A DNA stretch of 64,000 nt from Limosilactobacillus caecicola (GTDB lineage Bacteria; Bacillota; Bacilli; Lactobacillales; Lactobacillaceae). The position numbers and the translations under genes were made by a program. The notes beneath the pieces are model-generated. The model was not told where the DNA came from and made no database searches. It saw only the letters and a program-made list of their open reading frames with translations. Numbering within the stretch: position 1 is the first letter of the stretch; every line of letters begins with the position of its first letter. The DNA is taken from assembly GCF_943192935.1 (NCBI RefSeq), contig NZ_CALPCI010000003.1, forward strand, positions 62,001 to 126,000, read 5' to 3'. Shown piece after piece: positions 1 through 8,367 of this stretch.

Positions 1-505
1 GGGGATGGTCTTTCAGAATTTCTCCGACCTCAGCAATCGGTTGAATTGTCCCAATTTCATTATTCACGGCCATAATGGAAACCAAAATGGTATCAGGACG
101 AATGGCGGCCTTAACGTCTGCTGGATTAATGCGTCCTTCGTCATCCACTGGTAGATAAGTAACTTCAAACCCGAGTTGCTCTAATTGGTGCATTGAATTT
201 CTAACCGCCGCATGTTCAACGGAACTCGTAATAATATGCTTACCAAATTCTCGTTTGGCCAGTGCAGTTCCTTTAATAACCCAATTATCACCTTCACTAC
301 CACCACTCGTGAAGATAATTTCTCCCGGTTTGACGTGGAAAAGTTGCGCGATTTGTTGACGTGACTGTTGAAGGAGGTTCCATGAAGTTTCACCCAGTTG
401 ATGTAAACTTGATGGATTCCCCCATATTTTTTGGCTCACAGTATCATACGTTTGTAACACTTCTGGGCTCACTTGGGTCGTCGCACTGTTGTCAAAATAA
501 ATCAA
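1..505 (-). CDS. Cysteine desulfurase family protein (N-terminal 168 codons, cut by window edge)
   Basis: PLP-dependent class V aminotransferase of the NifS/IscS type, which releases sulfur from cysteine for tRNA thiolation or Fe-S clusters. The visible part begins with IYFDNSATT, the usual N-terminus of the family, and contains the GNPSSLH segment and the cofactor-stacking histidine in SSVEHAAV. The PLP lysine and the persulfide cysteine lie beyond the window. The start is a TTG at 503-505 behind a strong GAGGAGG ribosome site. It is read away from ezrA on the same strand. Which paralogue this is cannot be told from the fragment; in lactobacilli a copy beside ezrA often pairs with thiI, but thiI is not in view. 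Confidence 0.9.
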   Translation of the reverse strand, partial: MIYFDNSATTQVSPEVLQTYDTVSQKIWGNPSSLHQLGETSWNLLQQSRQQIAQLFHVKPGEIIFTSGGSEGDNWVIKGTALAKREFGKHIITSSVEHAAVRNSMHQLEQLGFEVTYLPVDDEGRINPADVKAAIRPDTILVSIMAVNNEIGTIQPIAEVGEILKDHP

Positions 506-614
506 CCTGTCGTCCTCCTCTAAAAATCAATAATCATCGTTCGATTATAACAGACTTAGCTTACTAATGGTAACTAAAAACGATTTACACCGTTTTTTAT
601 GGTGCAAATCGTGA

Positions 615-2318
615 CTAACTATTTTTGACACTTTGATAGTAGTCCTGCTCGATTCGTTTGAACGAACCTGCTTCAGCCTCTTCCAGGGCTGTCCCAATTG
701 TTTCCAAAGCCGTTGAATACTCGTTCCTTTCAAACAAATCCTGGGCCTTTTGGATTGCCTTATCAATCGTCTCGTTATCAGTGCTCAAGCGGTTGGCATA
801 TTGGATCAGCCGTTCCGTCAACGCTGCACTGTCGCGCAGGTTATCCGTTTTCTCCTGCAGATTTTCTAAATCATCCTGAACAATCAGCAATTGTTTAGTA
901 ATATCTTCCATATTAATTTGTGGTTGATTCATCGCTTCAGAAAGCTTACTAATTTCATCACTTACAACAAAGAAATAATCCAAATAATCTTGTGGAATAC
1001 CGGGAAGATTCAAAGCTTCTACATGCCGTTTAATGGTCCGAATTTCTGTGATAAATTTTTGCAATGCCTTACGGGCCCGTGTCTCATCAGTCTGCAACCC
1101 TGCAACGCCATCATTAACACTCTGTTGTTGCTTCTCTATTTCCGTAAGGTTCTCTTCTAGTTCTTGATAGTGTGCGCGGATCACACTATAAACTGCCGTC
1201 TGCTCCTTAATCGATTGAGTGTCATCCTGACATTGTTTGGCAATTTCTTTCAATTGTTCATCTAATTGCCGAGTATCTGCAATTTCGTCATTATTCAATG
1301 TATAACTATTACTCAACCGCTGTAATTCAGTCATTAGAATCATGTTTTGCTTTTGAGCATGTTCCAGATGTGAACTGATCTTTGGCTGATCCTTAAGTAC
1401 GTAAGGCTTTGCATCAATTTCCTGTTGCATGACCTCGTAAAGATGATCAATTTTTGCCGCTAACTCTTTATTGGCTGCTTTAACGGGTTGGGGATTCAGA
1501 TTAGCCAATTTTTTTAAAGCCATTTGTCGTTCTGACTCTAGATCATCAATCTGTTGTTCCAAATTCTCTTCAGTAAAGTGATAATGAGCCTTAACTAAAT
1601 CTGCATAACCAGACTTCAATTCCTTTAATTGATCCGGAAAGATGGCATAAAGCGGCCGATATAATTCAGGAATTTCATCAATCATGGTTTGGAAATCACT
1701 TGTTTGTTCCTGTAAATCATTCAACAGTTCCTGGGCCGCCTCATGATCACCCTCATGGGTAACTTCGGAAAAATGTTCATACTTTTTTTCTAAGTTAACG
1801 AGGCGTTGCTGTAGTTCTTTTTGGCTCTCCCCATAATCAAATGCCTTTTCATCCAAGATTCGGCCAAATTTATTATATTGTTGTCGTAATTCTTTAATTG
1901 CGTTCGTTTGTGTTTCCACTGCTTGATTAAGTTGATCAATACTAGCTTCCAACTGCCGTTGAATTGTTAGCAAATGATCAACTAATTGACGCAAGTCATT
2001 AACATCAGAACTGGTATTGAGCACATTTTTGCTATGAAGATTACTTTGGATCTGCTTGACTAATTTTTCAGCCTTTTGATAGTCAGGCATAAACTGTTTA
2101 TCATACTGCTCGCGAAGACTGGTGAACTTTTTTAATGATTCACCCATTAAACCTTCCAGTCGTTCAGATGACAATTCCTCTTCTAATTTAGTCTGCTCTA
2201 ACGTTTTAATTTGCTGGTCTAACCCTTTCACCAGTGTCTGCACCCGCCGCTGATAGAAAAAGATCACCACCAGGACAATCAAAGCAATGACAAGAATTCC
2301 AATTAAAATTTGCAACAT
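615..2318 (-). CDS. ezrA: Septation ring formation regulator EzrA
   Basis: 567-residue membrane-anchored cytoplasmic protein that modulates FtsZ ring assembly. One transmembrane helix spans residues 3-22, followed directly by RR and then a very long run of Gln/Glu/Leu-rich spectrin-like coiled coil to the C-terminus. Topology, length and the neighbouring cysteine desulfurase gene match EzrA of Bacillus and lactobacilli. It is transcribed away from rpsD, with about 350 bases of shared upstream region. No cofactor or enzyme motif is expected or seen. Confidence 0.95.
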   Translation of the reverse strand: MLQILIGILVIALIVLVVIFFYQRRVQTLVKGLDQQIKTLEQTKLEEELSSERLEGLMGESLKKFTSLREQYDKQFMPDYQKAEKLVKQIQSNLHSKNVLNTSSDVNDLRQLVDHLLTIQRQLEASIDQLNQAVETQTNAIKELRQQYNKFGRILDEKAFDYGESQKELQQRLVNLEKKYEHFSEVTHEGDHEAAQELLNDLQEQTSDFQTMIDEIPELYRPLYAIFPDQLKELKSGYADLVKAHYHFTEENLEQQIDDLESERQMALKKLANLNPQPVKAANKELAAKIDHLYEVMQQEIDAKPYVLKDQPKISSHLEHAQKQNMILMTELQRLSNSYTLNNDEIADTRQLDEQLKEIAKQCQDDTQSIKEQTAVYSVIRAHYQELEENLTEIEKQQQSVNDGVAGLQTDETRARKALQKFITEIRTIKRHVEALNLPGIPQDYLDYFFVVSDEISKLSEAMNQPQINMEDITKQLLIVQDDLENLQEKTDNLRDSAALTERLIQYANRLSTDNETIDKAIQKAQDLFERNEYSTALETIGTALEEAEAGSFKRIEQDYYQSVKNS

Positions 2319-2461
2319 ATCAAAAACCTACCTCAACCCAGATTAATTCAGAATGAATTTTCAAATTTTATTATAGCATAAAAGACATTATGGAACTGTT
2401 TGTTCTTTATTACTAGGTAAAAAAGATTTTGCCGACATTTTCAAAAATTCACAATCTCTCA

Positions 2462-2491
2462 TTGACTACGCATTAGTATTTATAGTAAGAT
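2462..2491 (+). promoter_or_regulatory. Sigma-A promoter of rpsD
   Basis: TTGACT at 2462-2467 and TAAGAT at 2486-2491, separated by 18 bases. Transcription would begin near 2498 and give an mRNA leader of about 165 bases before rpsD. Confidence 0.65.
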
Positions 2492-2497
2492 ATTTCT

Positions 2498-2664
2498 TGT
2501 GTAAAATAATGCAGCAGTGAGGAGCAAGCTCGTCAACATAGTAATGCCATCATGGTGTTTCTAGTAACCCAGCTGCGAGGGCGAACGATCCAATTACTAT
2601 GCACGAATGTGACCTTACAATCGGCTTATTTTACTCCAACAAATTATATTGGAGGAATTTATTT
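2498..2664 (+). promoter_or_regulatory. Structured 5' leader of rpsD, candidate S4 autoregulatory element
   Basis: About 165 untranslated bases separate the promoter from the rpsD start. CATAGTAAT at 2537-2545 is perfectly complementary to ATTACTATG at 2593-2601, enclosing a loop with further short complementarities. GCAGC at 2511-2515 can pair with GCTGC at 2572-2576, giving an interleaved, pseudoknot-like arrangement. Ribosomal protein S4 represses its own mRNA through a leader RNA in Bacillus subtilis. That this leader does the same is inference from position and structure; I did not compare it with a covariance model. Confidence 0.55.
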
Positions 2665-3273
2665 ATGTCTCGTTATACTGGTCCAAGTTGGCGTTTATCA
2701 CGTCGTCTTGGTGTTTCACTTTCAGGTACTGGTAAGGAATTAGCTCGTCGGCCATACGCTCCTGGTGACCATGGAAATGATCGTCGTGGCAGCTTATCCG
2801 AATACGGTACGCAACTTCGTGAAAAGCAAAAGCTGCGTTTCATGTATGGTTTGACTGAGCGTCAATTCCGGAACCTCTTCAAGCGCGCTGGTAAGATCAA
2901 GGAAGGTACTCACGGTACTAACTTCATGGTTCTGCTTGAACGTCGTCTTGACAACATGGTTTACCGTTTAGGTTTGGCAACTACTCGTCGTCAAGCTCGT
3001 CAATTAGTAAACCACGGTCACATCACTGTTGATGGCAAGCGTGTTGACATTCCATCATACGAAGTCGCCGTTGGCCAAGTAATTGGTGTTCGTGAAAAGT
3101 CCAAGGATTTAGACATCATCAAGAACGCTGTAGATGCAGTTGTGGCTCGTCCTTCATACGTTGACTTTGATGCCGACAAACTTGAAGGTAAGTTGGTTCG
3201 TCTTCCAGCACGTGAAGATATGAACGCTGACATCGACGAATCACTTGTCGTCGAATTCTACCACACCCTGTAA
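2665..3273 (+). CDS. rpsD: 30S ribosomal protein S4
   Basis: 202-residue primary 16S rRNA-binding protein that nucleates 30S assembly. It starts [16 protein letters not shown] and contains the S4 RNA-binding domain around residues 92-150 ([20 protein letters not shown]). An in-frame ATG 66 bases upstream exists, but the ATG at 2665 has a good GGAGG site at 2651-2655 and gives the standard N-terminus. The gene is monocistronic between its own promoter and a strong terminator. It lacks the N-terminal zinc-cysteine motif, so it is the C-minus type. Confidence 0.98.
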   Translation: MSRYTGPSWRLSRRLGVSLSGTGKELARRPYAPGDHGNDRRGSLSEYGTQLREKQKLRFMYGLTERQFRNLFKRAGKIKEGTHGTNFMVLLERRLDNMVYRLGLATTRRQARQLVNHGHITVDGKRVDIPSYEVAVGQVIGVREKSKDLDIIKNAVDAVVARPSYVDFDADKLEGKLVRLPAREDMNADIDESLVVEFYHTL

Positions 3274-3292
3274 TATCAAATATATTACATCC

Positions 3293-3322
3293 AAAGATCG
3301 GGATCCTTTCCCGATCTTTTTT
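3293..3322 (+). terminator. Rho-independent terminator of rpsD
   Basis: Perfect 11-bp stem, AAAGATCGGGA pairing with TCCCGATCTTT, a five-base loop and a run of T. Confidence 0.9.
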
Positions 3323-3361
3323 GTTACAATTGTTCTAGTACTTCAAAGGAGGTCGGCTTGT

Positions 3362-3829
3362 ATGGCAGATAATAAATCAAATATTGACCAAAGAATTCAA
3401 AATAGTGTTTATGGGACACCCAAAATCAAACCTGATGAACAGCGGCGCTATATGGGAACTTTCCGTGAACGAGTTTGGCTGACCATCACGGTCGCCGAAG
3501 CAAAACAACGTGACTGGTCCAACGAATTGCAAACAGAACTAACGGCTCATCCTGATAGTTTAGTAATTATTAACGGCAATATTAGTGATCAATTTACTCG
3601 GCCATACTTAATGGTGGCAAACACCACTAGCACCCAGTTTACAATCAAAACCGGTGCTGAAACTAAAACGGCTGATGACAACTTCGCGGTTGTGGTGACT
3701 GACCATAAGGCCGTCTACCAATCACCAGTTGATGTCGCCAAAAAATACGGCCACTCCCAACCAGCTTCTGACGAAACCAGCACCCCGACCCAACCATCAT
3801 TTTTCAAACGACTTTTTCATTTAAAATAA
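3362..3829 (+). CDS. YueI family protein (DUF1694)
   Basis: 155-residue cytoplasmic protein of unknown function, recognised by the segments RIQNSVYGTPKIKPDEQRRY and GTFRERV near the N-terminus. The C-terminal 20 residues are low-complexity Ser/Thr/Pro ending in a basic-hydrophobic tail (FFKRLFHLK). The start at 3362 is chosen because GGAGGTC lies 8 bases upstream; the longer frame opening at 3245 overlaps rpsD and its terminator. It sits 15 bases before rarA, so the two are probably co-transcribed. Confidence 0.85.
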   Translation: MADNKSNIDQRIQNSVYGTPKIKPDEQRRYMGTFRERVWLTITVAEAKQRDWSNELQTELTAHPDSLVIINGNISDQFTRPYLMVANTTSTQFTIKTGAETKTADDNFAVVVTDHKAVYQSPVDVAKKYGHSQPASDETSTPTQPSFFKRLFHLK

Positions 3830-3844
3830 TAAGGAGGATTCACT

Positions 3845-5122
3845 TTGGAACCACTAGCGTACCGAATGCGGCCTCGAAATCTCGCAGAAGTTGTTGGTCA
3901 ACAACACCTCGTTGGCGAGGGAAAAATCATTTGGCGAATGGTCAAGGCAAAAATGCTTTCATCAATGATTTTGTATGGGCCACCAGGAACTGGTAAAACT
4001 AGCATTGCGAGTGCCATCGCTGGCTCAACTAAGTATGCCTTTCGTAAATTAAACGCTGCCACTGATTCAAAGAATGATCTCCAGGTGGTTGCCGAAGAAG
4101 CAAAGATGAGTGGCACCGTGATCCTTTTATTAGACGAAATTCACCGCTTAGATAAGGCGAAGCAAGATTTCCTTTTACCCCATCTAGAAAGTGGCAAAAT
4201 CGTGTTGATTGGTGCCACAACAGAAAATCCATATATTAATATTAACCCGGCGATTCGCAGCCGAACCCAGATCTTTGAGGTCCACCCTTTGTCGATTGAC
4301 GATATGAAAATCGCTATCGACCGGGCAATTATTGATCCAGAGCGGGGGCTCGGCAATTTGCCGATTTCAATCGATGATGACGCAAAAACCCAACTGGTGA
4401 CCGCTACTAATGGCGACCTCCGGAGCGCCTTAAACGGACTGGAATTAGCGGCTAAATCCACACCACAAAGCGCAGCGGGAAAAATTCACCTAACCCTCCC
4501 GATTATTGAGGAAAGCGTTCAAAAGCGCAACCTTGTCGCTGACAAAAATGGCGATGGCCATTATGATACCGTTTCTGCCTTTCAGAAATCAATTCGTGGC
4601 AGCGACGTCGATGCTGCCTTGCATTATCTCGCACGATTGATCGATGCTGGCGATCTGCCAAGCATCGCTAGGCGGCTCAGCGTTATTGCCTATGAAGATG
4701 TTGGTCTCGCAAATCCGCCGGCATGTGCTCGGACGATTTTGGCCATTCAAGCAGCCGAACGACTTGGCTTCCCGGAGGGGCGAATTCCCCTGGCAAATGC
4801 AGTAATTGAACTTTGTCTGTCGCCCAAGTCAAATTCTGCCATGTCAGCAATTGATGCCGCTCTGGATCGTCTCCATCAGGGCCATTATGGGAATATCCCC
4901 AACCACCTGAAGGATGCGCATTATAAGGGCGCTAGTCAATTGGGACATGGTAACAACTACCAGTACCCACACGACTTTCCTGAAGATTGGGTCCGCCAGC
5001 AATACCTTCCAGACCCAATCAAAAATGACCGCTACTACCAGCCAAAGGATAACGGTAAATTTGAGGCCGCTTATGGTCGGCAATACCGCGCTCTTTTGAA
5101 AGCACAACGTCACCCAAAGTGA
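3845..5122 (+). CDS. rarA: Replication-associated recombination protein A (AAA+ ATPase, MgsA/RarA)
   Basis: 425-residue AAA+ protein of the clamp-loader clade that acts at stalled replication forks. Walker A GPPGTGKT is at residues 45-52, Walker B LLLDEIH at 94-100, and a sensor-1 region follows at GATTENP. The C-terminal tetramerisation domain has the family's HYKGA and NNYQYPHDFPEDW signatures. The start is TTG at 3845 preceded by AAGGAGG. The 6S RNA gene lies immediately downstream; rarA and a 6S RNA are also near one another in Bacillus subtilis. Confidence 0.97.
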   Translation: MEPLAYRMRPRNLAEVVGQQHLVGEGKIIWRMVKAKMLSSMILYGPPGTGKTSIASAIAGSTKYAFRKLNAATDSKNDLQVVAEEAKMSGTVILLLDEIHRLDKAKQDFLLPHLESGKIVLIGATTENPYININPAIRSRTQIFEVHPLSIDDMKIAIDRAIIDPERGLGNLPISIDDDAKTQLVTATNGDLRSALNGLELAAKSTPQSAAGKIHLTLPIIEESVQKRNLVADKNGDGHYDTVSAFQKSIRGSDVDAALHYLARLIDAGDLPSIARRLSVIAYEDVGLANPPACARTILAIQAAERLGFPEGRIPLANAVIELCLSPKSNSAMSAIDAALDRLHQGHYGNIPNHLKDAHYKGASQLGHGNNYQYPHDFPEDWVRQQYLPDPIKNDRYYQPKDNGKFEAAYGRQYRALLKAQRHPK

Positions 5123-5151
5123 TTGCAGATTGGTGATCATTATGCTACGAT
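5123..5151 (+). promoter_or_regulatory. Promoter of 6S RNA
   Basis: TTGCAG at 5123-5128 and TACGAT at 5146-5151 with a 17-base spacer. It overlaps the end of rarA (stop codon ends at 5122), so the RNA is transcribed independently from about 5158. Confidence 0.65.
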
Positions 5152-5157
5152 TTACTT

Positions 5158-5352
5158 AGGGAAATTCTGTTGTGTACGCTTTGTCCATCTCGCAGGTTTG
5201 CCTTACAACCATTTGTATCGGGATCAATGTTAGTATTGTGGACAACATGCCTTTTCACTCGGTAGTTGAAAGTAATACGCTAGATCCCACCTGTCTTAAC
5301 TACAGGTCAACACTGTCGGATAAATAACGGCATAAACGGAGTTTTCTTTTAA
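5158..5352 (+). ncRNA. ssrS: 6S RNA (RNA polymerase-binding regulatory RNA)
   Basis: A non-coding stretch between rarA and the stress-protein gene. The 5' segment GAAATTCTGTTGTGTACGC pairs, with G-U pairs and small bulges, with the 3' segment GCATAAACGGAGTTTTC. This makes a long closing stem around a largely unpaired middle, which is the open-complex-mimicking architecture of 6S RNA. Position next to rarA agrees with other Firmicutes. 6S RNA binds housekeeping RNA polymerase in stationary phase. Exact ends are estimated from the promoter and the stem. Confidence 0.75.
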
Positions 5353-5365
5353 TTGATTATTAATG

Positions 5366-5392
5366 GGATGTCAGTTGCTGGCATCCTTTTTT
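5366..5392 (+). terminator. Terminator downstream of 6S RNA
   Basis: GGATGTCAG pairs with CTGGCATCC through one G-T pair and is followed by six T. Confidence 0.8.
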
Positions 5393-5454
5393 GTTTTACG
5401 GATGCTTCTAAAATGGTGTAGAATGATAGTATCAATGTACAGGAGGTTGTTATC

Positions 5455-5940
5455 ATGGTTGTACAACAATACCGGCGGATCCTGGTTCCAGTTGATGGAT
5501 CTGAAGAAGCCGAATTAGCTTTTAAAAAGTCTGTGGCGGTTGCCAAGCGAAATGGTTCAGAAACCGAATTACACCTACTCCACGTAATCGATACCCGGGC
5601 TTTCCAAAACATTTCTAGTTTTGACAGTTCAATGGTTGAACAAGTTACTAAAACTGCTAAGGAAACGTTAGATGAATACATCGACTACGCTAAGAAGCAA
5701 GGCGTTGACCACGTCAGCTACACGATCGAATATGGTGCCCCAAAGACCATCATTGCTCGTGATGTTCCGAAAAAATTAAACGCTGACCTAATTATGATCG
5801 GGGCCACTGGTTTAAATGCCGTTGAACGGATCTTAATTGGTTCTGTCACCGAATTTGTTACTCGGACTGCCGTTTGTGATGTCATGGTCATCCGGACGAA
5901 TCTTGACAATCAACCAGTCCCAGTTTCCAAGAAAAAATAA
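5455..5940 (+). CDS. Universal stress protein UspA family
   Basis: 161-residue single Usp domain. It opens YRRILVPVDGSEEAELAF and near residues 118-135 has the ATP-binding G-x2-G-x9-G-S/T pattern in MIGATGLNAVERILIGSVTEF, so it is probably of the nucleotide-binding subclass. The ATG has AGGAGG 8 bases upstream. It is monocistronic, with a possible weak promoter (TTACGG at 5396-5401, TAGAAT at 5419-5424) and a very strong terminator. The role in stress survival is inferred from the family. Confidence 0.93.
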   Translation: MVVQQYRRILVPVDGSEEAELAFKKSVAVAKRNGSETELHLLHVIDTRAFQNISSFDSSMVEQVTKTAKETLDEYIDYAKKQGVDHVSYTIEYGAPKTIIARDVPKKLNADLIMIGATGLNAVERILIGSVTEFVTRTAVCDVMVIRTNLDNQPVPVSKKK

Positions 5941-5951
5941 CTAAAACTGCA

Positions 5952-5996
5952 AACGCAAAAGAAGCGCAACTACTGGGGTTGCGCTTCTTTTGCGTT
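5952..5996 (+). terminator. Terminator of the universal stress protein gene
   Basis: Perfect 19-bp stem with arms 5952-5970 and 5978-5996 and a 7-base loop. Only 15 bases separate it from the convergent regulator gene, so it may act in both directions. Confidence 0.9.
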
Positions 5997-6011
5997 TTAT
6001 GTTCAGTTAGT

Positions 6012-6833
6012 CTAACCAATTTTCTCTGTTAATTCACGATCATCCGCTGCAATGGCGACATCACGGGCAATTTGCAAGGATTCACTAGCTGCTTGACGTT
6101 GACCACCAACAATTTGGGCCTGGGAAATCAAGTAATAGTAGTTGTCTAATAAGAAGAAAGATTCGTTTTCACGGCAGATCTTAATCCCGCGCTTAGCCAT
6201 TTCAATGGCATCTTTCCATTGCTTCAAATTGATATACAATTCAGCAATATTACGGTAAATCACTTGCCACTGCCGTTGGCCACCAGTCATTTGCTTCTCA
6301 TCAATCAGATCCACAGCCCGTTGAACAAATTTCAGAGCTCGAGCCCGATTACGCAACTTTTCGTAAGCCATTGCCATGCCCACTGTCGTCAACGCCCAAT
6401 AGATATTCGCACTCATGGTGGAGAACTGCGTTAAAATTAATTCAAAATTGAAAATTGCTTCATCAACCTGGTCGGTTTTAACTTGGTACATCCCTACTAA
6501 GTAGTAATAACGCTGCTTATCAAACTCGTTTTCAAGGTTTTTGACGCGAATTTTCGCGAGCATCTGTTTAGCCGTGTCAAACTCCTCATGAACAATTGCA
6601 TTCTCAATTTGATCAAACGTATTCGTCATCGAATTGTCATCGTCTTCGACAATGTCACTAACGTTAATGTCCAACCGTGCACAAATGGCGGTCAAAATAT
6701 TCATTTTAGGAATCCGATCCTGCTTTTCCATCAAACTAATCGTTGCTTGAGTACAAATACCTACAGATAAGGCAGTTTGCGATAAGCCACGTTTACGTCG
6801 AATATTACGTAGTTTTTCACCCTTTAGTTTCAT
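6012..6833 (-). CDS. XRE-family transcriptional regulator with C-terminal TPR-like repeats
   Basis: 273 residues. Residues 1-60 are a Cro/CI helix-turn-helix (LRNIRRKRGLSQTALSVGIC followed by TISLMEKQDRIPKMNILTAI). The remainder is all-helical and forms about five TPR-like units, as in the Rgg/PlcR/ComR-type regulators that often bind peptides. The start at 6833 is preferred over an ATG 15 bases upstream because GAGGAAGGG precedes it at normal spacing. It ends tail-to-tail with the stress protein. No pheromone-like small gene is seen beside it, so a peptide-sensing role is only inference. Confidence 0.85.
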   Translation of the reverse strand: MKLKGEKLRNIRRKRGLSQTALSVGICTQATISLMEKQDRIPKMNILTAICARLDINVSDIVEDDDNSMTNTFDQIENAIVHEEFDTAKQMLAKIRVKNLENEFDKQRYYYLVGMYQVKTDQVDEAIFNFELILTQFSTMSANIYWALTTVGMAMAYEKLRNRARALKFVQRAVDLIDEKQMTGGQRQWQVIYRNIAELYINLKQWKDAIEMAKRGIKICRENESFFLLDNYYYLISQAQIVGGQRQAASESLQIARDVAIAADDRELTEKIG

Positions 6834-7046
6834 AGTACCCTTCCTCACATTAAATTATCTTGCGATTACTTTTCAAGTAATCTGTAATCAGTAGATTTCA
6901 TATAAATGCCATATTAGTCCCTGAAATAGTGAACCATTTAATTAACCATTTTTAATTTTATAACTTTACTTGCGATTTGTTAACCCTATTTTTGATATTT
7001 AATCTTTTAATATTAAAAAATCAAATGATAAGTGTTAGCGACCGAC

Positions 7047-7110
7047 AATTATTAAAAATTAAGACTACGATTATATATAATGATAATCGTAGTCTTAATT
7101 TTTAATAATT
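7047..7110 (-). terminator. Very long perfect inverted repeat, likely ddl terminator
   Basis: Arms 7047-7074 and 7083-7110 are perfectly complementary over 28 bases with an 8-base loop. It begins 12 bases after the ddl stop codon. The arms are AT-rich at their outer ends, so the transcript would leave the stem in a U-rich stretch. Confidence 0.75.
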
Positions 7111-7121
7111 TTAATCATCTG

Positions 7122-8255
7122 TTAATGATATTCTTTTTTCCCAACGTGTTCCTCACCTAACTCTTTAAATGAGTACTTAATCTTAGAACGCCGGTTAAAC
7201 TCGTCAATCCCTAGTTGAATTAACTTGTCAATTAACTCGGAATATTGGATCCCAGAAACACTCCACATTTGTGGGTACAGACTAATGTTAGTAAATCCTG
7301 GCAACGTATTTGGTTCGCCCAGATATGGCACATCGTTTTCATCAACTAAGAAGTCAATCCGTGCTAAGCCTTTCATATCAAGTGCTTTATAAGCCTTCAG
7401 AGCCATGTTGGTGATTTCCTCAGTTAACTTCTCTGGCAAGATTACTGGTAAGTCAAACACCACTCCAGAGGCGTCAACAAACTTGTTTTCATAATCGTAA
7501 AAGGCGTCACCCTTTGGCACGCGGACCCCACCTAATTTGGAGGCAATTGGCTTTTCATTCCCCAAAATAGAAATCTCTACTTCCCGGGGGTTAACAATTG
7601 CTTGTTCAACCAAGACTTTATAATCGTAAACAAATGCATCCTTGAGCGCTGCGCGGTACTCTTCCTCATTCGTAACCTTATGAATTCCTACCGATGAACC
7701 TTGCTTAGCCGGTTTAACAAAGACAGTGGAGCCAAGTTCATTCACAATAGCGTCCCAAGTATACTGAGCTTGATTTTCAGGAGTTACCAAGACGTAAGGG
7801 GTGTTCCGAACCCCTGCTAAATCCAGAATCCGCTTAGTATAGTCCTTGTCAAATGAAAGTGCACTGGCCGTGATTCCAGAACCAACATACGGTTTTTTTA
7901 ACAACCGGAATAGGCCTTGAACCGTGCCATCTTCACCCAAATTACCATGAATAACGGGGAAGAAAAAGTCAATTGGTCCAGCACTCTGCAACGCTGCTAA
8001 TGGTGCTAACGGAGAATCTAAATCCATTTTGGCATAAGCTTCTTTGACCACTTGGTCTTCTGGCTCACCATCAAAAATGCGCTGAGAATCTTCATTGTTG
8101 AGCAAAATACCGTCTTTAGTGAACATAAAGACCTTAACATTGTATTTGTCTCTATTCATCCCATCATAAATATTGTGGGCGGAGCGCTTTGAAACATCAT
8201 GCTCTGATGAATTGCCACCAAAGAGTAATGCCACGTTCAGCTTCTTTGCTGTCAT
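7122..8255 (-). CDS. ddl: D-alanine--D-alanine (probably D-alanine--D-lactate) ligase
   Basis: 377-residue ATP-grasp ligase that makes the C-terminal dipeptide or depsipeptide of the peptidoglycan precursor. Visible motifs: LFGGNSSEHDVS at the N-terminus, HGNLGEDGTVQG near 103-114, KPAKQGSSVG at 181-190, and EPNTLPGFT near the C-terminus. In the omega loop the sequence is FYDYENKFVD, with Phe259 where D-Ala-D-Ala ligases carry Tyr (Tyr216 of E. coli DdlB). Phe here is the known signature of D-Ala-D-Lac ligases of Leuconostoc and heterofermentative lactobacilli. ATG 8253-8255 is preferred over a GTG four codons upstream because AGGTGG is correctly spaced for it. Confidence 0.96.
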   Translation of the reverse strand: MTAKKLNVALLFGGNSSEHDVSKRSAHNIYDGMNRDKYNVKVFMFTKDGILLNNEDSQRIFDGEPEDQVVKEAYAKMDLDSPLAPLAALQSAGPIDFFFPVIHGNLGEDGTVQGLFRLLKKPYVGSGITASALSFDKDYTKRILDLAGVRNTPYVLVTPENQAQYTWDAIVNELGSTVFVKPAKQGSSVGIHKVTNEEEYRAALKDAFVYDYKVLVEQAIVNPREVEISILGNEKPIASKLGGVRVPKGDAFYDYENKFVDASGVVFDLPVILPEKLTEEITNMALKAYKALDMKGLARIDFLVDENDVPYLGEPNTLPGFTNISLYPQMWSVSGIQYSELIDKLIQLGIDEFNRRSKIKYSFKELGEEHVGKKEYH

Positions 8256-8367
8256 AAAAAATACCACCTATTAATTTAATTAATTTCAACCGAGTACATT
8301 TCTGTACGTACACCGAAACATAAGTATAACATATTTCAATAAAACTTTGCTATGTCTTATGAAAGAT

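Noticed and set aside
2599-2664. 22-codon N-terminal extension of rpsD from an upstream ATG
   Set aside because: It lies in the structured leader, and the ATG at 2665 has a proper GGAGG site and the standard S4 N-terminus.
4141-4461. Open frame on the minus strand inside rarA (106 codons), and similar long antisense frames elsewhere
   Set aside because: No ribosome site, and the sequence is constrained by the strongly conserved gene on the other strand.
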